Part shown: positions 9,488-18,544 of the stretch, piece after piece
How the letters are laid out: each line of letters opens with the position of its first letter
Numbering within the stretch: position 1 is the stretch's first letter
Origin: Terriglobia bacterium
GTDB taxonomy: Bacteria > Acidobacteriota > Terriglobia > Versatilivoradales > Versatilivoraceae
Direction of reading: 5' to 3'
Length of the DNA: 64,000 nucleotides
Assembly: GCA_951813285.1 (NCBI GenBank)
Contig: OX638355.1
Location: 2,561,136 to 2,625,135 of the forward strand
Made by a program: the position numbers and the translations under genes
Notes under the pieces: generated by a model
What the model was told of the DNA's origin: nothing
The model's input: the letters and a program-made list of their open reading frames with translations, nothing else
Databases searched by the model: none

Positions 9488-11215
9488 CTACGGCGTTCTT
9501 CCGCCGGTGGGATGATCGCCTTCTTGAATGGTGAGAATCTGATCGGCTTGAAGGTCTTGCAGGCGATCGACGGCGCCGCTGGGCCAACGGACTTCAACTT
9601 CCCGGACCCGGGTCTCTTTTCCCAGCCCGAAGTGGAGGCGAAGATCGTTTTGCGACAAGTAGCTGCTGCCGGAACGTACTTCCTGCTCCTGGGCGCCGTC
9701 GCTGGTGACCACCCTGACCCGGGCTCCGATACCGGCCCGGTTGCTCTGAGTCCCCCGGGTTCTTACCAGCAGCCAGTGGGAACGGTTGCCTCCCTCGTTG
9801 CGGAGAAGCATTGGTCCGCCGTCCAGGTTGTTGATGATGACATCCACATCCCCGTCGTTGTCGATATCGCCAAAGGCTGCTCCACGGCTGGTCTGCTTCT
9901 TCATCAATGGATCGCCGTTTCGGGATGTGGTCTCAGTGAAGGTTTCATCTCCATTGTTTCGATACAGCAGGCATCGTTGCCGGTAGGGGACGCTGACCGG
10001 GGGTTGTTCGATCTGAGGGTAAACGTGGCTGTTGACGGCCAGCAAGTCGGGCCAGCTGTCGTTGTCGAAATCCACAAAATCCACTCCCCAGCCGACGAAA
10101 GGGAAACTGGACGCGGCGATCCGGGAGCCAAAAGAGACGTCGGTGAAAAAGAAAGCTCGATCCTGGCGGTAGAGGGTGTGATATTGATCGGCATAGTTGG
10201 TGACAAAAATATCGGGCCGGCCGTCGCGGTTGTAGTCTCCGATTGCGACTCCCATGGACCCTTGCGGACCGCCGTCCTGGCCCACGGCAACGCCTGACTC
10301 CAGGCCCATCTCCCGAAAGGTTCCGTTGCCCAGGTTCCGGTACAGGTAGTTGGCTTGCGTATCATTGGCCACGTAGAGGTCCGGCCAGCCGTCCCGGTCG
10401 AGGTCCGACCAGACGACACCCATTCCGTACAACCTTTCTTTCTCCAACACTTTGGCCTCGCGGGTCACGTCCACAAATGTTCCGTCCCCCTGGTTGCGAT
10501 AGAGTGCGTCCTCGCCTCCCGGAAGGCCTCGGGGACCGCATTGCACGGGGACCCCGCGGTAGTGGCAAAAGTGTCCCTTGCCGAATTCCGGCAGCTTGTC
10601 GAGGTCAAATTCCACATAGTTGGCCACATAGAGATCGACGTCACCATCGTTGTCATAGTCTCCGAAGGCCGCCCCCTGACCGCAGCCGGGATCACCAACG
10701 TTCGCCTTTGAGGTTGCGTCGCCAAAGGTCCCGTCGCCTCGGTTGAGATAGAGTTTGTTGGGGCCGAAGCAGGTCACATAGAGATCCAGCCAACCGTCGT
10801 TGTTCACATCGGCCACGGCGGCTCCCATCCCCCATCCGGGATGGGCGACGCCGGCTTGGGCAGCGACTTCTTCAAACGTGCCGTTTCCCCGATTCCGAAA
10901 CAGCGCGCTGGGAGACGGTCCGTCCGGGTTCGCCACGGTCAGGGCATTGACGAGATAGATGTCCGGTAGTCCGTCGTTGTTGAAATCAAAGAGGGCGACT
11001 CCTGCGCTGATGGATTCCACCACGTATTTTTTCTCGGGCGCCGAGGGCCGCACAAAGGCAATGCCGGCGGCCTCGGTGATGTCGTGGAATCGAACGCCTG
11101 GATGCGAGGCGGTGCTGTTGTCGGTGAGAGCCGACGATCCGGCGCAGATGAGACTCAGACCTATCGTAGCGAATGTCCTGACCAAGGTCTCTCCAACTCG
11201 ATTCGATCGGGCCAA
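9488..11215 (-). CDS. CRTAC1-type FG-GAP and ASPIC/UnbV protein 1
   Basis: The 575-residue secreted protein has a signal peptide ([13 protein letters not shown]), seven calcium-type loops of the D-x-N/D-x-D-G-x-x-D pattern ([63 protein letters not shown]), and a C-terminal ASPIC/UnbV domain ([19 protein letters not shown]). The loop count fits a seven-bladed integrin-like propeller. No enzymatic role is established for bacterial members. The start is a TTG at 11215; a second TTG at 11185 has GGAGAG upstream and may be the real one. It follows the TPR gene ending at 11231 with 15 bases between, so the two are almost surely one operon. Confidence 0.9.
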   Translation of the reverse strand: MARSNRVGETLVRTFATIGLSLICAGSSALTDNSTASHPGVRFHDITEAAGIAFVRPSAPEKKYVVESISAGVALFDFNNDGLPDIYLVNALTVANPDGPSPSALFRNRGNGTFEEVAAQAGVAHPGWGMGAAVADVNNDGWLDLYVTCFGPNKLYLNRGDGTFGDATSKANVGDPGCGQGAAFGDYDNDGDVDLYVANYVEFDLDKLPEFGKGHFCHYRGVPVQCGPRGLPGGEDALYRNQGDGTFVDVTREAKVLEKERLYGMGVVWSDLDRDGWPDLYVANDTQANYLYRNLGNGTFREMGLESGVAVGQDGGPQGSMGVAIGDYNRDGRPDIFVTNYADQYHTLYRQDRAFFFTDVSFGSRIAASSFPFVGWGVDFVDFDNDSWPDLLAVNSHVYPQIEQPPVSVPYRQRCLLYRNNGDETFTETTSRNGDPLMKKQTSRGAAFGDIDNDGDVDVIINNLDGGPMLLRNEGGNRSHWLLVRTRGTQSNRAGIGARVRVVTSDGAQEQEVRSGSSYLSQNDLRLHFGLGKETRVREVEVRWPSGAVDRLQDLQADQILTIQEGDHPTGGRTP

Positions 11216-11230
11216 TTCCCGAAAGGTCCG

Positions 11231-14116
11231 TCAACTGCCTTGCCGTTTCAATTCCTGGTAGCGTCTCAGTGCTTGCCGTGACTTTTCCGTTTCTCCCAGT
11301 TGGCGATAGGCCAAGCTGAGCTGGTAGTGGATTTCAGAACGATTCGGGAGTAACTCCGCCGCTCTTTCCAGCTCTGCCAGGGCCTGACGATACTGCTGGC
11401 TCCTCAAAAGGAGCCGCCCCATCCCCAGTCGAGCCATCCCGTGATTGGGCTGTTTCTCCAAAACTCGGTGGAGCAGTTCACGGGCCTTGGCGTCGTCTCC
11501 CAGCTCATAGGCGATCATCCCCTGATAGAAGTAGGGCGCGGTTTGATTGGCGTCCAGCTTCAGGCTCAGGGACAAGTGTTTCCGGGCCAGTCCGTAATCC
11601 TTGATCAGAAAGGCCCAATAGCCCAGGAATCCGTGTCCCTGAGCAGACCGTGGCCTTAATTCAACAAATCGCCGGTAGCACTTTATGGCTTCCTTGAGTT
11701 CGTCGCTGTCGCGACGTTGGCTGAGGGCTTGACCCAGTGGGAACAAATAGTCCGGGTTGTCGGGGTCCATAAGTCGAAGACGCTTCAGCACCACGATAGC
11801 GGGGTCGGAAAATCCCCGCGTCAAACTGGCGAAGGCGGTTTCCACAAGGATCGGGATGGAGTAGGGAGCCAGTTTGCGGGCGCGAGTGGCGAAATTCATC
11901 GACTCGGCGGCCTTTCGTTGCCGCCGGGCAAGTTGGGAAAGTCGGTAGAGCGCGCCGGCCGACTGTGGATGGCCTTTCAGGTATTCACCGTAGCTCTCGG
12001 CTGCGTCGGCAAATCGGCCGGAAGACGCATGCAGGTCAGCAAGGATCTCGAAGTAGCTGCGGGGCGCTCCTTGGCTTGGCACCCGGGTGAGGTATTCTAG
12101 GGCCTCCCTGGGGCGTCCCAGCTTGCCGAAGAGTCCGGCTAGGCGAAGGGAAAGAGATCTCTCTTCGGGCAGAGTATTCTGCCCCTGTTGCAGCGCTTCC
12201 AGTGCTTCCTCAAAGCGACCCTGACTCAGGTAGACGGTTGACAGATTCAACAGAGCTTCGGGATGTTGCGAGTCCAACTTGAGACATTGGTCGAGCACCT
12301 TCTCGGCTTCCTCAAGCCGGTGCTGGGCCGCCAACAGAGTTCCCAACAGGCTGCGGGCGCTGACGTCGTCAGGCTGGGACGCCAGCCAGCGCTTGACCAT
12401 CTCCTCGGCCAACAGGTACTCGCCATTGAGATAGGCCATGCGGGCTCTTTTCAAGGTTGATTGAGATTGAACGCCGGCCACCAGAAACACGATGAAGGCC
12501 TTGGCGCCCCGCTGCTTGGATGCCAGCACGCGGGTCCTGGCCAGATGATGCTCGAGGTCGGGGAGGGAATCGTCCCAGGCAGCGGCCCGCTCGAATTGCC
12601 GGAGCGCCGCCTCATAATCTCCTCGCCTCAGGTTGACCAGAGCCAGGCAGCGATAGGAGCGGGAGGTCAGGCTGCGGTAGGCGTTGCTCAGCACCCTCTC
12701 TCTCTCACTCTCCTCCCGGCTGAGACGGCGTCGATGGAGAACCAGGGGAGTGACGATCCGCTGAATCATTCTTCGGAGGGTCTTCAAGTTGAACTGCGTC
12801 GCCGTTGGAATAGAGAGTCCGTCGACCTGGGAGACAGCCGCTTCCGGGTTCTCCATCAAGCGTCTGGCAGTATCCAAATGACGGTCGGCTTCACCGGATT
12901 TCCGGGGAGAACTTGCCACCAGGCTCTGCCCCAAGAGATAGTGGGCGGCGGCTCTCAGCTTTTGAGCCTCCACATCCGAGTCGGGCTTCGATGGGGCCTG
13001 CTGTCCCAGCAAGGAGACTGCCTTTTCAAGCCGTGGAATCCCCTTCTGGAACTCCTGCATCCGGTAGCGGAGCAGACCCAGGAAGAGATGAGCCAAGGGA
13101 TGGTCGGAGTCAATGACGAGGGCATTGTTGAAGAACAGAACGGCCTTGGCCCTGGCGCCCGACAGCTCGTAGCAAAATCCCAGCAGAAAACAGGTGGTGG
13201 CTTGGCGGGGATTCAACTCCAGGGCCGCTCTGAGAGCAGCCACCCCTTTCTCGATCTCACCTTGCAGCAGGTAGGTCGATCCCAGATCACGGTGGGAGAG
13301 CGCAAAATTCGGGGCGATTTGACGCGCTCGCTGGAGTTCTTCGACGGCCTCCTTCAAGTAACCGGCCTCTTGGAAAGCCTTTCCCATGCGTCGTCTGAGC
13401 AAGTAGGAATCTCCCAAAGTACTCTCCATCCGGTCGAAAATCTCACGAGCTTGGGCTTCCTGTTGCTGGCGCAGGTAGGTCGATGCCAGGTTGAAAAGAG
13501 CATCCGTGTCGCCGGGATCGAGGGTCCGAACCTTGTTCAATTCGGTGGCAGCTTTCTCGTGCTGCCGGGTCATCAGGAATAATTTGGCCAACAAGTGGCG
13601 GGCGGGAGCTTGCAGGGAGGCCAGCGGTAACGTCTCCCTTGCTTGGCCCAGGTCCTGAGACTCACTGGCGATGTTGGCCGAAGAGGGGGCCAGGTCCAGC
13701 AAGGACTCCACTGCGCTGATGCCTTCCCGGTAGCTCCCCTGGAAAAGATGGGTATAGCCAAGGTCGACCAGGAGTGGCTCGAAGAAGGGAGCCTTCTGGA
13801 GAGCTTCCTTGTAAGCGCGCTCGGCTGGGTCGAACTCGCCTAGACGGAAGTGAATGTCGCCGAGTTGATCCAGGGCGGTGCCAAGGTTGAGTCGATAATA
13901 ACTCTCCGCGATTTCCAGCTCGCCCTCTTGCCGCGCTGTCAGAGCCTTGTCGAAGTTCTCCGCCAGAATTCGACGCGGATCTTCCTGGCCCCAGGCCATG
14001 AACTGAAGGGTCAGCAGAAAGAAAAGGCAGGGCCATTGACGGGCAAGCCCGGAAAGGCGCCGCATTGCTTCAGAGAGGCGAGGCCTGGGACGGAATGCAT
14101 CCATATCCGCTTGCAT
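11231..14116 (-). CDS. Large secreted TPR protein
   Basis: The product has 961 residues: a signal-anchor segment (WPCLFFLLTLQFMAWG, about residues 28-43), then TPR-like helical hairpins along almost the whole chain, for example A-x-x-Y-K-E-A-L-Q-K-A and E-A-L-x-x-L-Q-Q-G. The frame opens at 14158, but the ATG at 14116 is preferred because GGAAAG lies seven bases before it. TPR proteins of this size act as scaffolds; the partner is probably the UnbV protein encoded 15 bases downstream, since the same pairing recurs on the plus strand at 14561-17491. No catalytic motif was seen. Confidence 0.85.
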   Translation of the reverse strand: MQADMDAFRPRPRLSEAMRRLSGLARQWPCLFFLLTLQFMAWGQEDPRRILAENFDKALTARQEGELEIAESYYRLNLGTALDQLGDIHFRLGEFDPAERAYKEALQKAPFFEPLLVDLGYTHLFQGSYREGISAVESLLDLAPSSANIASESQDLGQARETLPLASLQAPARHLLAKLFLMTRQHEKAATELNKVRTLDPGDTDALFNLASTYLRQQQEAQAREIFDRMESTLGDSYLLRRRMGKAFQEAGYLKEAVEELQRARQIAPNFALSHRDLGSTYLLQGEIEKGVAALRAALELNPRQATTCFLLGFCYELSGARAKAVLFFNNALVIDSDHPLAHLFLGLLRYRMQEFQKGIPRLEKAVSLLGQQAPSKPDSDVEAQKLRAAAHYLLGQSLVASSPRKSGEADRHLDTARRLMENPEAAVSQVDGLSIPTATQFNLKTLRRMIQRIVTPLVLHRRRLSREESERERVLSNAYRSLTSRSYRCLALVNLRRGDYEAALRQFERAAAWDDSLPDLEHHLARTRVLASKQRGAKAFIVFLVAGVQSQSTLKRARMAYLNGEYLLAEEMVKRWLASQPDDVSARSLLGTLLAAQHRLEEAEKVLDQCLKLDSQHPEALLNLSTVYLSQGRFEEALEALQQGQNTLPEERSLSLRLAGLFGKLGRPREALEYLTRVPSQGAPRSYFEILADLHASSGRFADAAESYGEYLKGHPQSAGALYRLSQLARRQRKAAESMNFATRARKLAPYSIPILVETAFASLTRGFSDPAIVVLKRLRLMDPDNPDYLFPLGQALSQRRDSDELKEAIKCYRRFVELRPRSAQGHGFLGYWAFLIKDYGLARKHLSLSLKLDANQTAPYFYQGMIAYELGDDAKARELLHRVLEKQPNHGMARLGMGRLLLRSQQYRQALAELERAAELLPNRSEIHYQLSLAYRQLGETEKSRQALRRYQELKRQGS

Positions 14117-14560
14117 GGTTGACTTTCCGGAGGTGGCTGATGATACCTGCCTTTCCACTCACCTTGCGGCTACAGGTTCTACAGAGGGAACTCGGATGGA
14201 ATTCCCCTCTCGGTAGGGGTTTCAGGTGAGAATATTATCTGATATCGCTGTTGGATTGTCCATGAGCAAGACTCCCGCCGATCTGTTGCGATCCTAGACC
14301 GAGACCCATTGAAACCTGTTGAAGGACCGCAAAGCTATCACTTTCGGGTGGATTGCCGGCTGCAGACTTCAGGAAGGGACTGAGGCCACGCCCTTTCGGG
14401 GGCAGACTCCGTCCGGAGTCATCTTCCATACACCGGGTTTGCTTGCCTTGTCATCCTTACAGCTGGCCCGGAGCGGAGTCCAAGAAAATCCGACCGACTC
14501 CAACGACGATGGGATATCATTCGTAGTCACGGTCATTCCCCCACACAACGAGCGACAATC
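14117..14560. promoter_or_regulatory. Divergent intergenic region between two UnbV/TPR pairs
   Basis: This stretch of about 440 bases separates the minus-strand TPR-UnbV pair from the plus-strand UnbV-TPR pair and must hold promoters for both. I see no convincing gene in it and no strong -35/-10 pair that I would defend. Confidence 0.45.
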
Positions 14561-16291
14561 ATGAAAGTCCGCAAGGCGGTGGTGAGCATTCTGGCGGGAT
14601 GCCTGATAGTCGTCGGTTCGGCCGGGCCTAAAGCCAGCCACCAGGCCGGCATCGCGCCGAAAGGATTGCCTTCGGCGGCAGTGACTTTCGAAGATGTGGC
14701 CGAGGAGGCAGGTTTACGCTTCCAGCACGTAAGCGGCAGCGAAGAGAAGCGCTATATTCTGGAAGCCATGGGCAGCGGCGTGGCCTGGCTCGACTACAAC
14801 CGGGACGGATGGCCGGATCTCTACCTGGTCAACGGCGGGAAATGGTCGGAGTTGCTGCAGGGCAACAGCACTGTGTCCAATGCGCTCTATCACAACAATG
14901 GTGACGGAACCTTCGCCGACGTAACCCGCAGGGCGGGAGTGGGCGATTCCCATTGGGGAATGGGGGTTGCGGTTGGCGACTATGACAACGACGGCTGGGA
15001 TGACCTGTACTTATGCAACTATGGGTCCAACACGCTCTATCGCAACAACCGCGACGGTACTTTCACGGATGTCACGACTCAGGCGGGAGTGGGGGACAGG
15101 CGTTGGAACATGAGCGCCTCGTTTGCCGACTATGATAATGACGGCAAGGTGGATCTATACGTGACCAGCACCGTTCGGTTCGATCACCGCAAGCCCCCTC
15201 CCATGGAGTGCCTCTATCGCACCATGGTCGTGCATTGCGGACCGTTGGGTCTGGCGACGGATCCGGATATCCTCTATCGCAATAACGGGGACGGTACCTT
15301 TTCCGACGTGAGCGAGCAATCCGGCATCGCCAAGGTCACTCCCTGCTATGGCCTGGGAGTGGCTTGGGGCGACTACGACAATGACGGGGATCTGGATATT
15401 TACGTAGCCAATGATCAGACACCCAATTTCCTCTTTCGCAATCAAGGGGATGGGACGTTCGAGGAAGTCGGCGCCCATTCGGGAGCGGCTTATAGCGATG
15501 ACGGGATCGCCCAGGGGAGCATGGGGGTGGAATTCGGCGACTTTGACCAGGATGGCTTCCTGGACCTTTTTCTGAGCCATTTCTCCGACGAGTACAACAC
15601 TCTTTACCGGAACCTGGGTGACGGGAGCTTTCGGGATGTCTCCTACTCAGCCGAAATCGCCTTTCCCAGTTGGAGGTTTCTGGGTTGGGGCGTGGGGTTT
15701 GTCGACTTCGATAACGACGGGTGGGAAGACCTCTTCGTGGCCAATGGCCACCTTTTTCCCCAGATCAACCAGTACCGCCTGAACACGACGTATCGTCAGC
15801 ACAGCCAGATGTATCAGAACCGGGGCAAGGGTCGTTTTCGGGAAGTGTCGGCCGGCCTCGATCGGGTGGAACCCGGCTCCAGCCGGGGGGTGGCCTGTGC
15901 CGACTTTGACAATGACGGCGATGTAGACATTGCCGTCAACAACCTGGACGGCAAACCGTGGCTGCTGCGCAACCAGGGCGGTCATCTGTCCGGCCACTGG
16001 CTCAGTCTGATGTTGCAAGGAGTTCGGACCAATCGCAGGGCGATCGGAACCCGAGCTACGGTCCAAACAGAGAATAATCGTCTGGTGCGTGAAGTACGGG
16101 GCGGTTCCAGCTATCAGTCGACGCATGATTTGGAGCTCCACTTCGGTCTAGGGGAGACAACAAAGGTCAAAGCCCTCAGCGTTCGTTGGACCGATGGCAC
16201 CGTCCAGAGATTTGAAGATATCGCCGCGGATCGAAGGTATCGGCTGGTGGAGGGCGGTGAACTGGAGCCCCACGACGCGCCAAACGGCTGA
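14561..16291 (+). CDS. CRTAC1-type FG-GAP and ASPIC/UnbV protein 2
   Basis: A 576-residue paralogue of the protein at 9488-11215, divergently transcribed from it. It has a signal peptide (VVSILAGCLIVVGSAG), again exactly seven calcium-type loops (DYNRDGWPD, DYDNDGWDD, DYDNDGKVD, DYDNDGDLD, DFDQDGFLD, DFDNDGWED, DFDNDGDVD), and the ASPIC/UnbV module RGGSSYQSTHDLELHFGLG near the C-terminus. Between loops three and four is a cysteine-bearing insert (PPMECLYRTMVVHCGPLG); protein 1 carries the comparable [19 protein letters not shown], so a disulphide is likely. It is followed by a TPR gene 147 bases downstream. Function is unknown; a secreted calcium-binding propeller is the safest reading. Confidence 0.9.
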   Translation: MKVRKAVVSILAGCLIVVGSAGPKASHQAGIAPKGLPSAAVTFEDVAEEAGLRFQHVSGSEEKRYILEAMGSGVAWLDYNRDGWPDLYLVNGGKWSELLQGNSTVSNALYHNNGDGTFADVTRRAGVGDSHWGMGVAVGDYDNDGWDDLYLCNYGSNTLYRNNRDGTFTDVTTQAGVGDRRWNMSASFADYDNDGKVDLYVTSTVRFDHRKPPPMECLYRTMVVHCGPLGLATDPDILYRNNGDGTFSDVSEQSGIAKVTPCYGLGVAWGDYDNDGDLDIYVANDQTPNFLFRNQGDGTFEEVGAHSGAAYSDDGIAQGSMGVEFGDFDQDGFLDLFLSHFSDEYNTLYRNLGDGSFRDVSYSAEIAFPSWRFLGWGVGFVDFDNDGWEDLFVANGHLFPQINQYRLNTTYRQHSQMYQNRGKGRFREVSAGLDRVEPGSSRGVACADFDNDGDVDIAVNNLDGKPWLLRNQGGHLSGHWLSLMLQGVRTNRRAIGTRATVQTENNRLVREVRGGSSYQSTHDLELHFGLGETTKVKALSVRWTDGTVQRFEDIAADRRYRLVEGGELEPHDAPNG

Positions 16292-16438
16292 CGGATTGGG
16301 GTTGCGGCTGCCGACGCCCGCTCGTCACTGCCGGTGGAAGACAGGCGAATGGGCCCGGGGCTCCGCTATCGGTGGAGGTTCGGTCTACAGGATCGGGCCC
16401 GGCAGCGCCGTCTTCGGTGTCGCTCCTCCTCACAATGA

Positions 16439-17491
16439 ATGAGCATTGCCTCGTCGTTGCTCCTTGAATCCGGTGCCGGTGCGCTCCAAAAGATGACAAC
16501 CCTGTTCCTGAGACAGAACACTGGCTTTTCGTTCGCAGCACTGGTGGTTGGAGGCCTCCTTTGCCTGGTCGGCATGCTCCATGCTTCCGACACCCCTTCC
16601 TACCTGGAGGCGCGAAAGAAGTTTGAAGCCGAGGAGTACCTGCTGGCCATGCTGGCCGCCCAGAAAGCCGTGGAAGAAAATCCTGAACAGGCCAACCATC
16701 GCCACCTCTACGGGTTGGTTCTGATGGAGCTGAAGCAATTCAATGATTCAAAGGTTCAGTTGCGCAAAGCAGTGGCCTTGGAACCCGATAACGCTAAATT
16801 TCAATACAGCCTGGGTGCCACGTTGGTGCAGGAGAAGAAGGAGCGCCTGGCGCCGGGTTCCTCCGATGAGCGCCTGCTTCTGCTTTGGAGGATCTTTCCC
16901 GTGCCCGTGGTGGGCACTGAAGACGAGACGCTGGAAGCTCTGAAACGTGCTGTGGAACTCGATCCCAACCACCTGGAGGCACGCCTCCATCTGGGTCGAA
17001 ACTACTACGAGCAGAGCCGGTACGACCTGGCCCTCCAGCAGTTCAGAGCCATTGCCGAAAAGGATCCCAACTATCCTTGGATCCACTACCACCTGTCGGT
17101 GCTCCTCGGAGACATGGGTGCCGTGCAGGACGCCTTGCAAGCGCTGGAGAAGGAAGTGGAGCAGTACCCTGATCACTGGTATGCCCGGCTGGAACTGGGT
17201 GAGCTCCTGGAGAAAACGGGACGGCTGCAGTCGGCTCTTGGACACCTTCTGCAGGCTGAAAGGGAAAGGTCTGCCAATGCCGACGTCCAATATGCCCTGG
17301 CCAAGGTCTATCGGGGCTTGGGTGAGAGGGAGAAGGCGCTTGCCTCGGCGCTGGAATGTATCGAACTGGATCCCGGGTTTATCGACGCCCATTATCTGGT
17401 GGGGCAGCTATACCGCGAAAGCGGCCAGCCGGAGCGTTCCCGGACCGCAATCGAAAGGTTCGAGAGGCTGAGAAGAGGGGGTAGGTTGTGA
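16439..17491 (+). CDS. Secreted or membrane-anchored TPR protein
   Basis: The 350-residue product has a hydrophobic segment (FSFAALVVGGLLCLVGML, about residues 30-48) and then six or more TPR units from residue 55 to the end, with a proline-rich break around WRIFPVPVVG. It is the TPR partner of the UnbV gene upstream, repeating the pairing seen on the minus strand. The ATG at 16439 gives the longest reading; an ATG at about 16493 (MTTLFLRQN) would start closer to the hydrophobic segment and may be the true start. The stop overlaps the upstream extension of the next frame, whose preferred start is 17521. Confidence 0.82.
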   Translation: MSIASSLLLESGAGALQKMTTLFLRQNTGFSFAALVVGGLLCLVGMLHASDTPSYLEARKKFEAEEYLLAMLAAQKAVEENPEQANHRHLYGLVLMELKQFNDSKVQLRKAVALEPDNAKFQYSLGATLVQEKKERLAPGSSDERLLLLWRIFPVPVVGTEDETLEALKRAVELDPNHLEARLHLGRNYYEQSRYDLALQQFRAIAEKDPNYPWIHYHLSVLLGDMGAVQDALQALEKEVEQYPDHWYARLELGELLEKTGRLQSALGHLLQAERERSANADVQYALAKVYRGLGEREKALASALECIELDPGFIDAHYLVGQLYRESGQPERSRTAIERFERLRRGGRL

Positions 17492-17520
17492 ATGGAAGCT
17501 ACGGTTCGAAGGGAGTCCCC

Positions 17521-18480
17521 ATGAAATCGACCAAGAAAATCTTCAACCGCAGATCCTGGCTGGCTGGATTGGCTTCGCTGCCTCTTTCTGCCTGTTTGCA
17601 GCATCGATCAGGCGACGGGACGACGACTGTGATCGACTTTTCCCGCTCCTTTTGTCATTACATTCCCAGGAATCGGAAGCTTTGGGTACGCATTCAGATC
17701 GAATGCCGGTGCCAGGTCTTCGATCGCTCCGTCGAAAAATCGGATGAATACTGTCTGACGGTTAGAACCCAGACCGGCTTGAGAACCACCCCACCCTCCG
17801 ACCATCTCGATCCGGGCTATGACTTCTGGATGATTTTCTCCCGGAAACATGTCGTGATCAGACGCGTGCACACTTCGTCTTATAACCGCAATCCCAGCCG
17901 GCCAGGTGTGGATCATTTCCACTCCAGTGGTTGGCATCTACAACCCTGCCCAGCCAGGCAGCTTCGTTCCGGAAAGGACATTAGAGAGGCGCTTGAAGCC
18001 TGGCGTCCGCTGGTTGCGCGGAGCGAGTTCGTCGGCGAAGATCCATCGCGAGGCTATGTGATCGAGTATCCGGTGAAGTGGGCCGACGGGAATCCGGACA
18101 ACACCTTCAGAGTCGAGACCGGCCCCGTGGTCCTTCTGGACCCCCGGCAGGTCAAGGTCGGTCGCAGCCTCGAGTTCGACGACTTCCAGTGGGCTTACCT
18201 CGATTACCGCTCATTCGATCGCGTACGCTGCTTCTTGGAGCGACCGACCTCGATTCTGTCGGGTGCTACCTACCAACCGGCTGAACGCAACCCCCGTCGC
18301 AACCCTGCTCTGACTGCGGACCAGGTCGCACGGATTCGGAACCGGCTCTATTCCGGGTGGGACCCGCCTATTGCGAAAAAGCAGTTGCGGGAATTATTCC
18401 AAACGGATCATTTTTCGGCCGTATCATTTCTTCCGGTCACGACAACCCTTTACGCGCTCGATCCGCCCGGCGTTGGCTGA
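17521..18480 (+). CDS. Tat-type lipoprotein of unknown function, sialidase partner
   Basis: The 319-residue product starts at the ATG at 17521, which has AAGGGAG just upstream. The N-terminus has a twin-arginine (NRRSWLAG) and a lipobox-like LSAC, so it is probably exported folded and lipid-anchored. The rest matches no family I recognise; it is rich in Arg, Trp and Tyr, has a cysteine pair (ECRC) and stretches such as LDPGYDFWMIFS and EYPVKWADGNPD. A paralogue, truncated at its C-terminus, lies at 50963-51604, also beside a sialidase sequence, so this protein and the sialidase downstream at 18545 form a conserved two-gene module. A role in glycan binding or in the same pathway is inference from that pairing. 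Confidence 0.75.
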   Translation: MKSTKKIFNRRSWLAGLASLPLSACLQHRSGDGTTTVIDFSRSFCHYIPRNRKLWVRIQIECRCQVFDRSVEKSDEYCLTVRTQTGLRTTPPSDHLDPGYDFWMIFSRKHVVIRRVHTSSYNRNPSRPGVDHFHSSGWHLQPCPARQLRSGKDIREALEAWRPLVARSEFVGEDPSRGYVIEYPVKWADGNPDNTFRVETGPVVLLDPRQVKVGRSLEFDDFQWAYLDYRSFDRVRCFLERPTSILSGATYQPAERNPRRNPALTADQVARIRNRLYSGWDPPIAKKQLRELFQTDHFSAVSFLPVTTTLYALDPPGVG

Positions 18481-18544
18481 GGGTCGCGCAACGGTGGCTG
18501 TGAGGCTTTTCCCGGGTTGGGTTGGACCTTGAAAGGAGGTTCCC

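Noticed and set aside
12461-13582. Plus-strand open frame of 373 codons opposite the large TPR gene
   Set aside because: TPR repeats on the other strand are clear; this frame has repetitive low-information sequence only.
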